A stretch of DNA of 64,000 nucleotides from Dorea_D sp963559605 (GTDB taxonomy: Bacteria > Bacillota > Clostridia > Lachnospirales > Lachnospiraceae): the NCBI GenBank assembly GCA_963559605.1, contig CAUWLL010000009.1, forward strand, positions 16,431 through 80,430, read 5' to 3'. A program made the translations under genes and the position numbers. Shown here piece after piece: positions 43,529 to 51,617 of the stretch (its first letter is position 1; every line of letters begins with the position of its first letter). The notes beneath the pieces were generated by a model that did no database searches, was not told where the DNA came from, and saw nothing but the letters and a program-made list of their open reading frames with translations.

Positions 43529-44284
43529 ATGTTTGATTTTAGCACAGTAGAAAATCAAGAGATTGCAAAAAAAGTTTTCGAAGAAGCAAAAGAATTTTTA
43601 TCTCTGTGTCATTTCGGACTTCAAGGAATCACAAGAACGGAAAACGATGTAAAGGAAATCGTGGAAAAATTAAAAAAGACTAAAATGACTCCATTAGCGT
43701 TTGACACAGAAATGCAATTTGTTCCTATGGTACGTGAATTATTTGAAGATTATTGTTGTAAGGTGAGATTACATTGCGCGGTTTCCTATCCAATGGGTAG
43801 ATTCACATTTGCAACAAAGATGCATACGATTGATAAATTGCGTCAGATAGGGGTAGAGGATATTTGTGTATGTTTAGATTGGCAGGCGATTTTTTCGGGA
43901 AGGTACGGAGTTATTGAAAAGGAAGCAAGAAAAATTGTAGAGGAATTCCAAAATGATTTTTATAGATTAGCATTTGTAATCCCTGCGACATTAATGAGCG
44001 ATACACAGATTATCAATACTTGTAAAGCGTTAGATGAGGCAGAAGTTGTGTCTGTAAAAGTGAATCCGGGAGCAAAACTGGGCGTATCTTTTGAGGAGGT
44101 GGCATTGATAAAGAGAATGTTTCCTAATAGGTTTGATATTCATCCTTCCGGAAATATCAGAACGTTGGCTGATGTTCTTCGTTATCGTGAGATGGGATGC
44201 AATAATATACATACTGCGGCAGCATTAGAAATTACAGATGATTTCATTGTAAGAAAATTAAAAGAGTATGGGGGGATAAAGTGA
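43529..44284 (+). CDS. DeoC-like class I aldolase homolog, Lys-retaining
   Basis: A 251-residue TIM-barrel protein related to deoxyribose-phosphate aldolase. Alignable blocks: HCAVSYPMG (DERA VVNFPLG), LDWQAIFSGRYGVIEKE (NIGALKSGD), VVSVKVNPGA (FVKTSTGF) and HPSGNIRT (KASGGIRT). Lys177 matches the Schiff-base Lys, but the second catalytic Lys is His205 and the general-acid Asp position appears to be Cys. It is either a new-specificity aldolase or needs the partner encoded next, which overlaps it by one base. It sits between a sugar importer and a sugar kinase, which suggests cleavage of a phosphorylated sugar. Confidence 0.75.
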   Translation: MFDFSTVENQEIAKKVFEEAKEFLSLCHFGLQGITRTENDVKEIVEKLKKTKMTPLAFDTEMQFVPMVRELFEDYCCKVRLHCAVSYPMGRFTFATKMHTIDKLRQIGVEDICVCLDWQAIFSGRYGVIEKEARKIVEEFQNDFYRLAFVIPATLMSDTQIINTCKALDEAEVVSVKVNPGAKLGVSFEEVALIKRMFPNRFDIHPSGNIRTLADVLRYREMGCNNIHTAAALEITDDFIVRKLKEYGGIK

Positions 44285-44946
44285 TGACAGTAGAAGAGAT
44301 GTATAAAAAAATTATATTGACCAACATCCCTAACTATTATATAACGGATGAAAATTGTGAAAACTTATATTATAAGGCAATAGCAAATGGGATTGAAAAA
44401 GTTTTGATCGGGCCATCCAGTATGAAAATAGGAGAAAAGTTTCAGGACAGAAATGTAAAAACAATTGTAAGTGTAGCTTATCCATCGGGGACGGTTTGCC
44501 CGGAAATAAAAGCACAGGAAATTGAAGATTGTGAACAATTTAGTTCTATAGCAGATATGTATTTTGTGACAGCTGCAGTTGGATATTTTATGAGTGGGCA
44601 TGAAGATAATTTAGAAAAAGAAATGAAGATGTGCGTGGAGACTGCTAAAAAGCCAGTATATTTTATTACAGAAATTGCAGAAATGTCAGACAGTTATCTG
44701 GAGAAGTTTTGTAAATTGGCTCAAGAGAATAAAATAGCTGGAATCGTGATTTCAACAGCATTTATGCCCTATGATGTCAAAAGACCGAGTGTAGAAGACA
44801 TAAAAAGAATCAAAAAATATTCAGGGAATAAGATAGAAGTTATTGCTGCCGGTACTTATAAGTCACTAGAAGATATAAACGATGCATTAGACGCAGGTGC
44901 AGATTTGGTCATGGTCAATGAAGCAGATAACATAATTGAAGCATAG
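44284..44946 (+). CDS. DeoC-like aldolase homolog, catalytic Lys missing
   Basis: A 220-residue second DeoC-like barrel. The same blocks are seen: IVSVAYPSG, FVTAAVGYFMSGHEDNLEKE, AGIVISTAFMP and VIAAGTYKSLEDINDALDAGADL. At the Schiff-base position Ile156 replaces Lys, and the second Lys is also replaced, so it cannot use the DERA mechanism alone. ATG 44284 overlaps the previous stop (TGATG). The pair may form a hetero-oligomer, or this protein may be a binding or isomerising enzyme. Confidence 0.7.
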   Translation: MTVEEMYKKIILTNIPNYYITDENCENLYYKAIANGIEKVLIGPSSMKIGEKFQDRNVKTIVSVAYPSGTVCPEIKAQEIEDCEQFSSIADMYFVTAAVGYFMSGHEDNLEKEMKMCVETAKKPVYFITEIAEMSDSYLEKFCKLAQENKIAGIVISTAFMPYDVKRPSVEDIKRIKKYSGNKIEVIAAGTYKSLEDINDALDAGADLVMVNEADNIIEA

Positions 44947-44956
44947 GAGGATTTAT

Positions 44957-46486
44957 ATGAAAAAATATATTATAGGAACGGATATTGGAACGCAGTCTAT
45001 TAAAGTACAGTTATACGATGAAAAACTACAATTAGTGGCAAAGGTTTCAACAGAGCAGTATGTAGAGACTCCAAAGCCGATGTGGATGACGCAAAATGCA
45101 AAAAAATGGTGGGAAATTATAACGGAAAATATTAAAGTTGTAATTGGAAAGGCCGGTATATCAGGAAGTGAAGTGGTGGCATTTGGGTGTTGTGCTCATA
45201 TGCATGGGGCTGTGCCTGTCAAAATGGATGGAACAATTGTACAGGAAAATATTCAATTATATAGTGATAAAAGAGGGAGTTATATTTCGGATCAGATTAC
45301 AGAAAAGATGACGGATGAGCTTTTTAATTTGTCTGCTAATATGCCTATTCCGTCTTGGCATGGAATAAAAATCAAATGGTTAAAGGAGAATGACCCGAAA
45401 GTTTATGAAGAGGCCGATAAGTTTTTGACTCCGAAAGATTTTATTAATTTTAAAATGACAGGAAGGGCATGTATAGATTATTCTGAGGCATCAGGTGTAT
45501 TTGCCATGGATCAGAAGACTGGAAAATGGTCAGATGAACTTTTGGAAATATTAGGTATTGATAAAGACAAATTGCCGGAGATTCAGAATGCATATGATAT
45601 TGTTGGAAAGGTTTCTGCAAAAGCAGCAGAGGAAACCGGACTTACAGAAAATACGGTTGTTATTACAGGTGGCGGAGATATGCTGAGTATGCTGTATGTT
45701 TCGGGTATGTACAGGAAAGGCACTGTTGTTGATACAACAGGAACAGGAGGAGTAATCTGCGCATATACAGATTCGCCGGTTATGGATAAAAGAATTATGA
45801 ATCTTCGTCATGTTTTGGATGGATGGGTTCCATTTGGAAATATTGATGCAGCCGGTATTTCTTTCAGATTTTTGAGGGATAATTTGTGTAAATTAGAATA
45901 CGAAGAGGCAAAAGCAAAAGGAAGAGATGTTTATTCCTATTTGTCGGATATTGCTGCTAAAACGCCGGCCGGAGCATCAGGACTTTACTTCCTTCCATAC
46001 TTAATGGGGGAAAGAACTATGGGTAGTTCCGATTCCAGAGGATGCTTTATAGGAATGTCAATGGACAAAGAAATAGGACATTTTATACGAGCAGTTTTGG
46101 AAGGTGTTGCGTTTGAATTTAAACGTACGTTAGATGTATTTGAAGCACGTGGAAATAATTTCGATGCAGTGTACCATTGTGGCGGAGCTGCAAAAGGTGA
46201 TTTCTGGAATCAGATTAAAGCAGATATATATGAAAAGCCAATTTATACATTAGAGACAGATGAAGGCGGAGTTCTGGGAGTGACTTTACTGGCAGCATAT
46301 GCAGTGGGCATTATCGACGATCTGATTGAAGGTGCGGAATCAATTGTGAAGATTAGAAAAATATATGAACCGAACCAGACGAATTTTGCAGTATACAGGG
46401 AAATGGCAGATGTGTTTGGCGAATTACATGATACATTACAGAATTCGTTTAAACATATGGCACGAGTTCAGGAGAAATACAGATGA
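44957..46486 (+). CDS. FGGY-family carbohydrate kinase (xylulokinase-like)
   Basis: A 509-residue sugar kinase: N-terminal actin-like domain (GTDIGTQSIKVQLYD; HGAVPVKMDG), and C-terminal domain (VITGGGDMLSML, TGTGGVICAY, HCGGAAKGDFWNQIKADI). The family phosphorylates ketoses or polyols such as xylulose, glycerol or the AI-2 open form. AGGAGG precedes the ATG at 44957; the upstream Met is in the previous gene. In this operon it probably phosphorylates the imported sugar before aldol cleavage. Confidence 0.92.
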   Translation: MKKYIIGTDIGTQSIKVQLYDEKLQLVAKVSTEQYVETPKPMWMTQNAKKWWEIITENIKVVIGKAGISGSEVVAFGCCAHMHGAVPVKMDGTIVQENIQLYSDKRGSYISDQITEKMTDELFNLSANMPIPSWHGIKIKWLKENDPKVYEEADKFLTPKDFINFKMTGRACIDYSEASGVFAMDQKTGKWSDELLEILGIDKDKLPEIQNAYDIVGKVSAKAAEETGLTENTVVITGGGDMLSMLYVSGMYRKGTVVDTTGTGGVICAYTDSPVMDKRIMNLRHVLDGWVPFGNIDAAGISFRFLRDNLCKLEYEEAKAKGRDVYSYLSDIAAKTPAGASGLYFLPYLMGERTMGSSDSRGCFIGMSMDKEIGHFIRAVLEGVAFEFKRTLDVFEARGNNFDAVYHCGGAAKGDFWNQIKADIYEKPIYTLETDEGGVLGVTLLAAYAVGIIDDLIEGAESIVKIRKIYEPNQTNFAVYREMADVFGELHDTLQNSFKHMARVQEKYR

Positions 46487-47142
46487 TTTTTCCATATAAA
46501 TTGATTATGTTTGATATGGACGGAACGTTTATAGATTCGAAAGACTTTCATACAAAAGTGTTTTATACATTTTTTAACAAATACGTAAAACCTGTATCTG
46601 TAGAGCAAGTTAATATGGGCATAGGCAATACGGTTCGGGATATTTTTGAATCTTTTCATGTACCGGAAGAAGAGTTTAAAATTCTTTTTTGCAAATTAGA
46701 ACAGTTTTGCAGAGAAGAAATAAAGGATCTTATTTGTGAAATGAAAATTGCAAATGATATAGCAGGTGTTTTGGATAAGTTGAGAAAAGCAGGGATGCAA
46801 ACGGCTCTTGTGACAAATTCTATGCATTGTGTAGCAGAGCAGATTTTAAAATATCATAGATTATCCGAAAGATTTGACTATATATCGGGAGCTGATTTTG
46901 CTTCACTGACTAAAAATGTTCGCTGTGAGAAAATAAGAAGGGTAGCGAATGCTAAACCCAGAGAAGTTTTGTATGTAGGTGATGCAGAGGCGGATATGAT
47001 ATTGGTAAATGATCTAAACTATGCAGGCTGTTTTGCAAATACAAGTATATCATGGTGTAAAGATCAAGATTATATTTTGCGTGTATTAAAACCTACATAT
47101 TGTGTAAGGAACATCCGTGAACTAACGGAAATTATATTATAA
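46483..47142 (+). CDS. HAD-superfamily phosphatase
   Basis: A 219-residue HAD hydrolase: motif I FDMDGTFIDS (nucleophile Asp10 and Asp12), motif II VTNSM, Lys/Arg region, and motif III GDAEADMILVNDL. The alpha-helical cap between motifs I and II marks a beta-phosphoglucomutase- or phosphoglycolate-like phosphatase. The start ATGA overlaps the kinase stop by 4 bp. It may remove phosphate from a side product or interconvert sugar phosphates. Confidence 0.88.
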   Translation: MIFPYKLIMFDMDGTFIDSKDFHTKVFYTFFNKYVKPVSVEQVNMGIGNTVRDIFESFHVPEEEFKILFCKLEQFCREEIKDLICEMKIANDIAGVLDKLRKAGMQTALVTNSMHCVAEQILKYHRLSERFDYISGADFASLTKNVRCEKIRRVANAKPREVLYVGDAEADMILVNDLNYAGCFANTSISWCKDQDYILRVLKPTYCVRNIRELTEIIL

Positions 47143-47155
47143 AGGAGAAGATAAA

Positions 47156-47761
47156 ATGGCAGATTTTAATGTAAATGAAAACAAATTTGATTATGTAAGA
47201 GGTTATACGATTGATTTAGATTTAAAAACAGGATTTTCAGAGATGAAAGAAACATCAAAAAGATATTTGAGTCAGATGCGTGGGATGTTTGCAGATGATG
47301 AGGCATATCAAAAAATGCTAGAAGAAAAAGGAGACGTTCTGGTGTATGAATTTCATGAGATGGGCGTTCCGGAAGAAGCAGGCAATCTGGCTTTTGGATG
47401 CAGTATTACATATCCGGGAAAAGTTGGAAATGAGTATTTTATGACGAAAGGACATTTTCATACTATTTTAGATACATCGGAAGTGTATTATTGCTTAAGC
47501 GGTCATGGATATATGTTGATGGAAAGCCCGGAAGGGGATTGGCTCGCATATGAATTGACACCGGGTAAAGCTTTGTATGTACCTCAGAGATATGCGCACA
47601 GAAGTATTAATGTTGATCCTGATGAGCCATTACGTACGTTTTTCGTATTCCGTGCAGATGCAGGGCATGATTACGGAACAATTGAAACAAAAGGGTATCG
47701 AAAACTGTTAGTAGAAGAAAATGGCGAACCTATTATCGTAGATAATCCTAAATGGAAATAG
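47156..47761 (+). CDS. Cupin-type glucose-6-phosphate isomerase
   Basis: A 201-residue single-domain cupin of the archaeal-type phosphoglucose isomerase family (PF06560). The metal site is KGHFHTILDTSEVYYCLSGHGYM with His/His/Glu, plus YVPQRYAHRSIN supplying the last His. Such enzymes interconvert aldose and ketose 6-phosphates using a divalent metal. Bacterial copies are uncommon and usually sit in sugar-specific operons as here, which suggests a dedicated aldose-ketose phosphate step. It ends the operon before a terminator. Confidence 0.9.
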   Translation: MADFNVNENKFDYVRGYTIDLDLKTGFSEMKETSKRYLSQMRGMFADDEAYQKMLEEKGDVLVYEFHEMGVPEEAGNLAFGCSITYPGKVGNEYFMTKGHFHTILDTSEVYYCLSGHGYMLMESPEGDWLAYELTPGKALYVPQRYAHRSINVDPDEPLRTFFVFRADAGHDYGTIETKGYRKLLVEENGEPIIVDNPKWK

Positions 47762-47823
47762 TCAGGCAATGCGTCAATGCGCTGAATGTCTGTAAAGCTA
47801 TAACTAAGGTGTTTAAAAATATT

Positions 47824-47857
47824 CCTGCCGGTGGAGATTGTCTGCTGGCAGGTTTTG
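47824..47857 (+). terminator. Terminator of the sugar ABC operon
   Basis: CCTGCC (47824-47829) pairs with GGCAGG (47847-47852), with further partial pairing inside, followed by TTTTGTG. Confidence 0.7.
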
Positions 47858-47978
47858 TGTGGCTTGCATGTGTATTTCTTCTTTTTCGATACCTTTTTTG
47901 AATCATAATATATTTTGTTAAAAAAATATCGAAAATATAGAAAAATAGGATGAAAATAAGAAATAGAACAAAAAACAT

Positions 47979-48001
47979 TGTTAATTATTAGATAATTAAC
48001 A
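47979..48001. promoter_or_regulatory. Perfect palindrome, candidate operator of the SDR gene
   Basis: Arms TGTTAATTAT (47979-47988) and ATAATTAACA (47992-48001) around TAG. It lies just upstream of the SDR -35, the position of an activator or repressor site. Confidence 0.6.
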
Positions 48002-48008
48002 GAAAATA

Positions 48009-48037
48009 TTGAAAGAATTAATGAAGTGTGGTATTTT
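48009..48037 (+). promoter_or_regulatory. Putative SDR promoter
   Basis: TTGAAA (48009-48014), 17-bp spacer, TATTTT (48032-48037). The -10 is weak and lies within the dyad 48032-48051. Confidence 0.45.
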
Positions 48038-48129
48038 ATTTCCATAAAATATTATTCTTATAGTAGAGTTGTGAAGAGAATGCTATTTTGACGAAATATT
48101 ATAGAGCGCGAAAGAGAGGAGACGTATTT

Positions 48130-48930
48130 ATGGGACATTTGAAAGGAAAAACAGCAATTGTTACAGGCGGAGGAAAGTCTGTTTTAAGTGACGGAAGATG
48201 CGGTTCTATCGGATACGGAATCGCAACAGCCTATGCAAAAGAAGGTGCAAACCTTGTGATCACAGGACGTAATGTAAAGAAATTAGAAGCAGCAAAGGAA
48301 GAACTTGAACAGCTTTACGGAATCAAGGTTTTACCGGTACAGGCAGATGTTTCGGCAGGTGGAGACAATGAGGCGGTTGTAAATCATGTGGTAGAAGAGG
48401 CGATCAAAGAATTCGGACGAATTGATGTTCTGATCAACAACGCGCAGGCATCTGCATCAGGAGTAACGTTAGCCGACCACACGACAGAACAGTTTGACCT
48501 GTCTATTTATTCTGGCTTATATGCGGTATTTTATTACATGAAAGCATGTTATCCGCATTTAAAAGAGACAAAGGGAACAGTGATCAACTTCGCATCAGGC
48601 GCAGGTCTGTTTGGAAATTTTGGTCAATGTGCTTACGCTGCTGCGAAAGAAGGAATCCGTGGATTGTCAAGAGTTGCGGCAAACGAATGGGGAGCAGATG
48701 GAATCAATGTAAATATCATCTGTCCGCTTGCATGGACAGCACAGCTTGAAAACTTTGAAAAAGCATATCCGGAAGCTTTTAAGGAAAATGTAAAAATGCC
48801 GCCGGCAGGGCATTATGGAGATACTGAGAAAGAGATCGGCCGAGTATGCGTACAGCTTGCATCTCCGGACTTTAAGTATATGAGCGGAGAGACATTGACG
48901 CTGGAAGGCGGAATGGGATTGCGTCCATAA
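48130..48930 (+). CDS. Short-chain dehydrogenase/reductase
   Basis: A 266-residue NAD(P)-dependent oxidoreductase. Catalytic Ser156, Tyr169 and Lys173 (FASGAG, YAAAK) and NNA (INNAQ) are in place. The coenzyme loop is unusual: between TGGG (12-15) and GYGIA (28-32) about ten extra residues (KSVLSDGRCGSI) replace the usual TGxxxGIG. The Met at 48130 with GAGGAG upstream is used. The substrate could be a sugar, polyol, steroid or acyl compound; sequence alone does not say. It is flanked by terminators and seems monocistronic. Confidence 0.88.
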   Translation: MGHLKGKTAIVTGGGKSVLSDGRCGSIGYGIATAYAKEGANLVITGRNVKKLEAAKEELEQLYGIKVLPVQADVSAGGDNEAVVNHVVEEAIKEFGRIDVLINNAQASASGVTLADHTTEQFDLSIYSGLYAVFYYMKACYPHLKETKGTVINFASGAGLFGNFGQCAYAAAKEGIRGLSRVAANEWGADGINVNIICPLAWTAQLENFEKAYPEAFKENVKMPPAGHYGDTEKEIGRVCVQLASPDFKYMSGETLTLEGGMGLRP

Positions 48931-48940
48931 GTTTAAACAA

Positions 48941-48983
48941 AGAAGCAGGTGTGACTCGTATAAGTCACACCTGCTTCTCTTTG
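48941..48983. terminator. Bidirectional terminator between convergent genes
   Basis: A perfect 16-bp stem (48941-48956 with 48963-48978, core GCAGGTGTGACT) with a 6-nt loop, between the SDR stop and the stop of the minus-strand dehydrogenase gene. Confidence 0.85.
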
Positions 48984-49018
48984 GAATGTTCAGACCTTTC
49001 GGGCGTCCATTCCGGTAT

Positions 49019-49972
49019 CTACTTATTCACGATATATTTACATTCGCTGCCGTTTAACATATCTATCAGATTATCAACAGCCATTATGGCCATTGTGTTT
49101 TTAGCTTCTGAAGTGTGTGCTCCTGTATGAGGAGTTAAGATTACCTGGTTCAATCCGAATAAAGGAGAGTTTTCCGGGGGTTCTTTTTCAAAGGCATCCA
49201 GTCCGAGTCCACCCAGCGTACCGTTTTTTAATGCTTCATATGCGGCAGATTCGTCAATAATTCCACCACGAGAGGCGTTTACGATAATTGCTCCTTTTTT
49301 TATTTTTTTAAGTATATCAGCATTGATCAAATGATATGTCTCAGTCGTGAGAGGAAGATGTAATGTGATTACATCGGAAGTTGTGATCAGTTCTTCAAGT
49401 GTCACAGAAGAAATGTTGTTTTCTTTACAATAATCTGTCTGTATAAAAGGGTCATAGGCTTGGACAGACATATTAAAACCACGGGCACAACGAGCTACAA
49501 TTTTACCGATAGCGCCTAAACCGATAATGCCGATTGTTTTTCCGGAAAGCTCTAATCCATTTGCTCGAACCCACTCACCGCTTTTTGTTTTTTCATTCAA
49601 ATAGGCAATGTTTCGGGCGAGAGCTAAGATGTGGGCAAAGGTAAGTTCAGCAACGGCCTCGGCATTAGCTCCGGGTGTATTAGAGACCGAAATGCCAAGT
49701 CTTTTTGCGGCGTCAATATCTACTCGGTCATAGCCTGCTCCATAGCGTGAGATCGCTTTTAAGTGTGGACAGCTTTTAAGCACATATTCGCTGACGGTGT
49801 CCAGACCTGCCAAATATCCGTCACAATCCTTGAGTAACGCAATCAGTGCGTCTTCTTCCAGAGGCTTTCCGGTTGGATTGAAGATAAGGTCATCACTGAA
49901 GGAAGAGAGCTTTTCTAATGCTTCTGATTTATTGCCGGGTTGGAGTGAAGTAGGGGTAACAAGAATCTTCAT
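49019..49972 (-). CDS. D-isomer-specific 2-hydroxyacid dehydrogenase
   Basis: A 317-residue NAD-dependent dehydrogenase. Rossmann motif GIIGLGAIGKIVA (near 148-160); catalytic Arg in VNASRGGIID, Glu in DAFEKEPP and His in LTPHTGAHT. It is phosphoglycerate-dehydrogenase-like without a C-terminal ACT domain, so it is more likely a catabolic enzyme reducing a 2-oxoacid such as hydroxypyruvate. Last gene of the four-gene minus-strand operon; the aldolase stop lies 3 bp before its ATG. Confidence 0.9.
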   Translation of the reverse strand: MKILVTPTSLQPGNKSEALEKLSSFSDDLIFNPTGKPLEEDALIALLKDCDGYLAGLDTVSEYVLKSCPHLKAISRYGAGYDRVDIDAAKRLGISVSNTPGANAEAVAELTFAHILALARNIAYLNEKTKSGEWVRANGLELSGKTIGIIGLGAIGKIVARCARGFNMSVQAYDPFIQTDYCKENNISSVTLEELITTSDVITLHLPLTTETYHLINADILKKIKKGAIIVNASRGGIIDESAAYEALKNGTLGGLGLDAFEKEPPENSPLFGLNQVILTPHTGAHTSEAKNTMAIMAVDNLIDMLNGSECKYIVNK

Positions 49973-49975
49973 AAG

Positions 49976-50608
49976 TTATTCCTCCTTTGTAACAAGAGTC
50001 ACGGCGTCTTTTGTCAATTCATAAATCTTTTCGAATTCATGATTGTTAATATAAGAGTCTTTAACCATCCAGCTTCCGCCACATGCAACGATTTTAGGAA
50101 AAGCAAGGTAATCCATAATATTGCCGGCGTGGATTCCGCCGGTAGGCATGAAACGAATATTGGGAAATGGTGCAGCTAAAGCCTTGATGGTATTTAACCC
50201 ACCATATTGTTCGGCAGGGAAAAATTTTGCAATTGGCAGGTCATACTCCAAAAGCATCATAAGTTCTGTGGGGGTGCAAACACCGGGGAAAATAGGGATG
50301 TTTTTGTCGATAGCATACTCTGTCACCTTGCGGTTAAATCCGGCAGAAACAAGGAAAGACGCACCGGCATCAAGCGCTTGTTTTGCCTGTTCCACGGAAG
50401 TGACAGTGCCTGCACCAACCAGCATATCCGGATATTTTTGTGTCATAATCTTGATAGAATCTCTTGCCGCAGCTGTGCGGAAAGTTACTTCTGCGATCGG
50501 AAGTCCGCCGTTGATCAATGCGTCTGCAAGGGGAGCGGCATTTTCAGAAGAGTCTAGTTTTATTACTGGAACGATTTTCTTTTGTTCAATTTTTTCATAA
50601 ATATTCAT
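49976..50608 (-). CDS. KDPG-type 2-oxo-3-deoxy-acid aldolase
   Basis: A 210-residue class I aldolase of the Eda/DgoA family. Glu40 in AEVTFRTAAA and Schiff-base Lys128 in IAKFFPAE are present, with GAGTV, GVCTPTE and MPTGGI motifs lining the barrel. It yields pyruvate plus an aldehyde from a 2-oxo-3-deoxy sugar acid. No dehydratase that would make such a substrate is in the window, so the exact substrate is open. It lies between the lactonase-like and dehydrogenase genes. Confidence 0.93.
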   Translation of the reverse strand: MNIYEKIEQKKIVPVIKLDSSENAAPLADALINGGLPIAEVTFRTAAARDSIKIMTQKYPDMLVGAGTVTSVEQAKQALDAGASFLVSAGFNRKVTEYAIDKNIPIFPGVCTPTELMMLLEYDLPIAKFFPAEQYGGLNTIKALAAPFPNIRFMPTGGIHAGNIMDYLAFPKIVACGGSWMVKDSYINNHEFEKIYELTKDAVTLVTKEE

Positions 50609-50633
50609 GATATAGAAAACTCCTTTCCGACAG

Positions 50634-51593
50634 TTAATCCTGAATGGATAGGATTTGTCTGCAATTCTTTTGTGATATTTTTTGGATTTGTTTTGTGGTT
50701 ACTCCTTTTTGCCGAAGTATCGGAAGAAAAGTGTCTTTAATGTAATTCAGGCCAACACCTTCAGGGGTATAGGATTTGAGTCTTGCTCTTGTAGTATCTA
50801 AAGAAAAAAGCAGAAGATCTTCAAAGCCATAGTTTATGAGAGCCGTAAAGATACCGGCTTCTACAAGATCATCGTGATATTTTGGGCGCCCGATGGTGTC
50901 ATATTCCAGGTAAATACCTCGTTCACACAGTCGTTTGTGTACTTCAAGATTTGCACATGCCCGGTCCAAATGGCAGAAGATCACACGGTGTAGATCCATT
51001 TTCTGTGCTTCCAGATAATCCGCAAGCATAATAGGGTCGGAACCTTTTTCTATATGTACCATTAAGGGGACGCCACTGGTGTTTGCTGCGATTATAGCGG
51101 CATCAAATAATTTTTTGTATTGTTCGTTCAATCCGCAAGTATCTAACGCACATTTGATCATTCCTGCTTTGGCTGAAATATACGAAGAAGGAGCAGCGTT
51201 ATCGCAATCAATATACATTCCCTGATATATTTCATGGAGAAATATATCAGATAATCTAGAACTGTCATATTGAAAAATCCAGTGGTTATTCGGATAAAAT
51301 ATCATTTTGTGAAAGCCTGTGGATGCAATGATTTCTGTACCGGACTGCTCTGCTAACAGAGGCAGTTGTTCGCCCATGCGATTACAACCGATAGGTTGTG
51401 CATCAACAAGGAATGTGCCCGGATTTTGGGAAAATGATTTCAGCTCGTCCAAAGTTTTTTCGAAGTCATCGATCCATAGAACCGGATTTATCGTCCATGA
51501 AACTCCTTTGCTGATCATTAAGTGTTCATGGCAGTGGCAAAATAATAAGTGTTCCGGGGGTAATGCGCCGGATACGGTTTGTATATACGACAT
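50634..51593 (-). CDS. Phosphotriesterase-family lactonase-like hydrolase
   Basis: A 319-residue amidohydrolase-fold protein with the full binuclear metal set of the phosphotriesterase family: His20 and His22 in CHCHEHLM, the carboxylated Lys in AGMIKCAL, His in LMVHIEKG, His in IFCHLDRA and Asp in FSLDTTRAR. Natural substrates of these homologs are usually sugar or acyl lactones rather than phosphotriesters. Next to a dehydrogenase and an aldolase, hydrolysis of a sugar lactone is the best guess. No signal peptide. Confidence 0.88.
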   Translation of the reverse strand: MSYIQTVSGALPPEHLLFCHCHEHLMISKGVSWTINPVLWIDDFEKTLDELKSFSQNPGTFLVDAQPIGCNRMGEQLPLLAEQSGTEIIASTGFHKMIFYPNNHWIFQYDSSRLSDIFLHEIYQGMYIDCDNAAPSSYISAKAGMIKCALDTCGLNEQYKKLFDAAIIAANTSGVPLMVHIEKGSDPIMLADYLEAQKMDLHRVIFCHLDRACANLEVHKRLCERGIYLEYDTIGRPKYHDDLVEAGIFTALINYGFEDLLLFSLDTTRARLKSYTPEGVGLNYIKDTFLPILRQKGVTTKQIQKISQKNCRQILSIQD

Positions 51594-51617
51594 GAGCTGC
51601 TCCTTATCTGTTGGTTA

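Larger units (their letters stand above)
47762..48129. other. 368-bp intergenic region with several dyads before the SDR gene
   Basis: After the operon terminator the region is very AT-rich and contains no gene. It carries TTTTCGATA (47883-47891) facing TATCGAAAA (47927-47935); a perfect 23-bp palindrome at 47979-48001 (arms TGTTAATTAT and ATAATTAACA, spacer TAG); and TATTTTAT/ATAAAATA at 48032-48051. The ATGTTATAWCAT operator of the neighbouring operons is absent. Confidence 0.8.

Noticed and set aside
39909..47761. AI-2 (lsr) uptake operon
   Set aside because: ABC import, FGGY kinase and an aldolase recall lsr, but there is one permease, no lsrG-type gene, and the barrels resemble DeoC with lost catalytic residues rather than LsrF.
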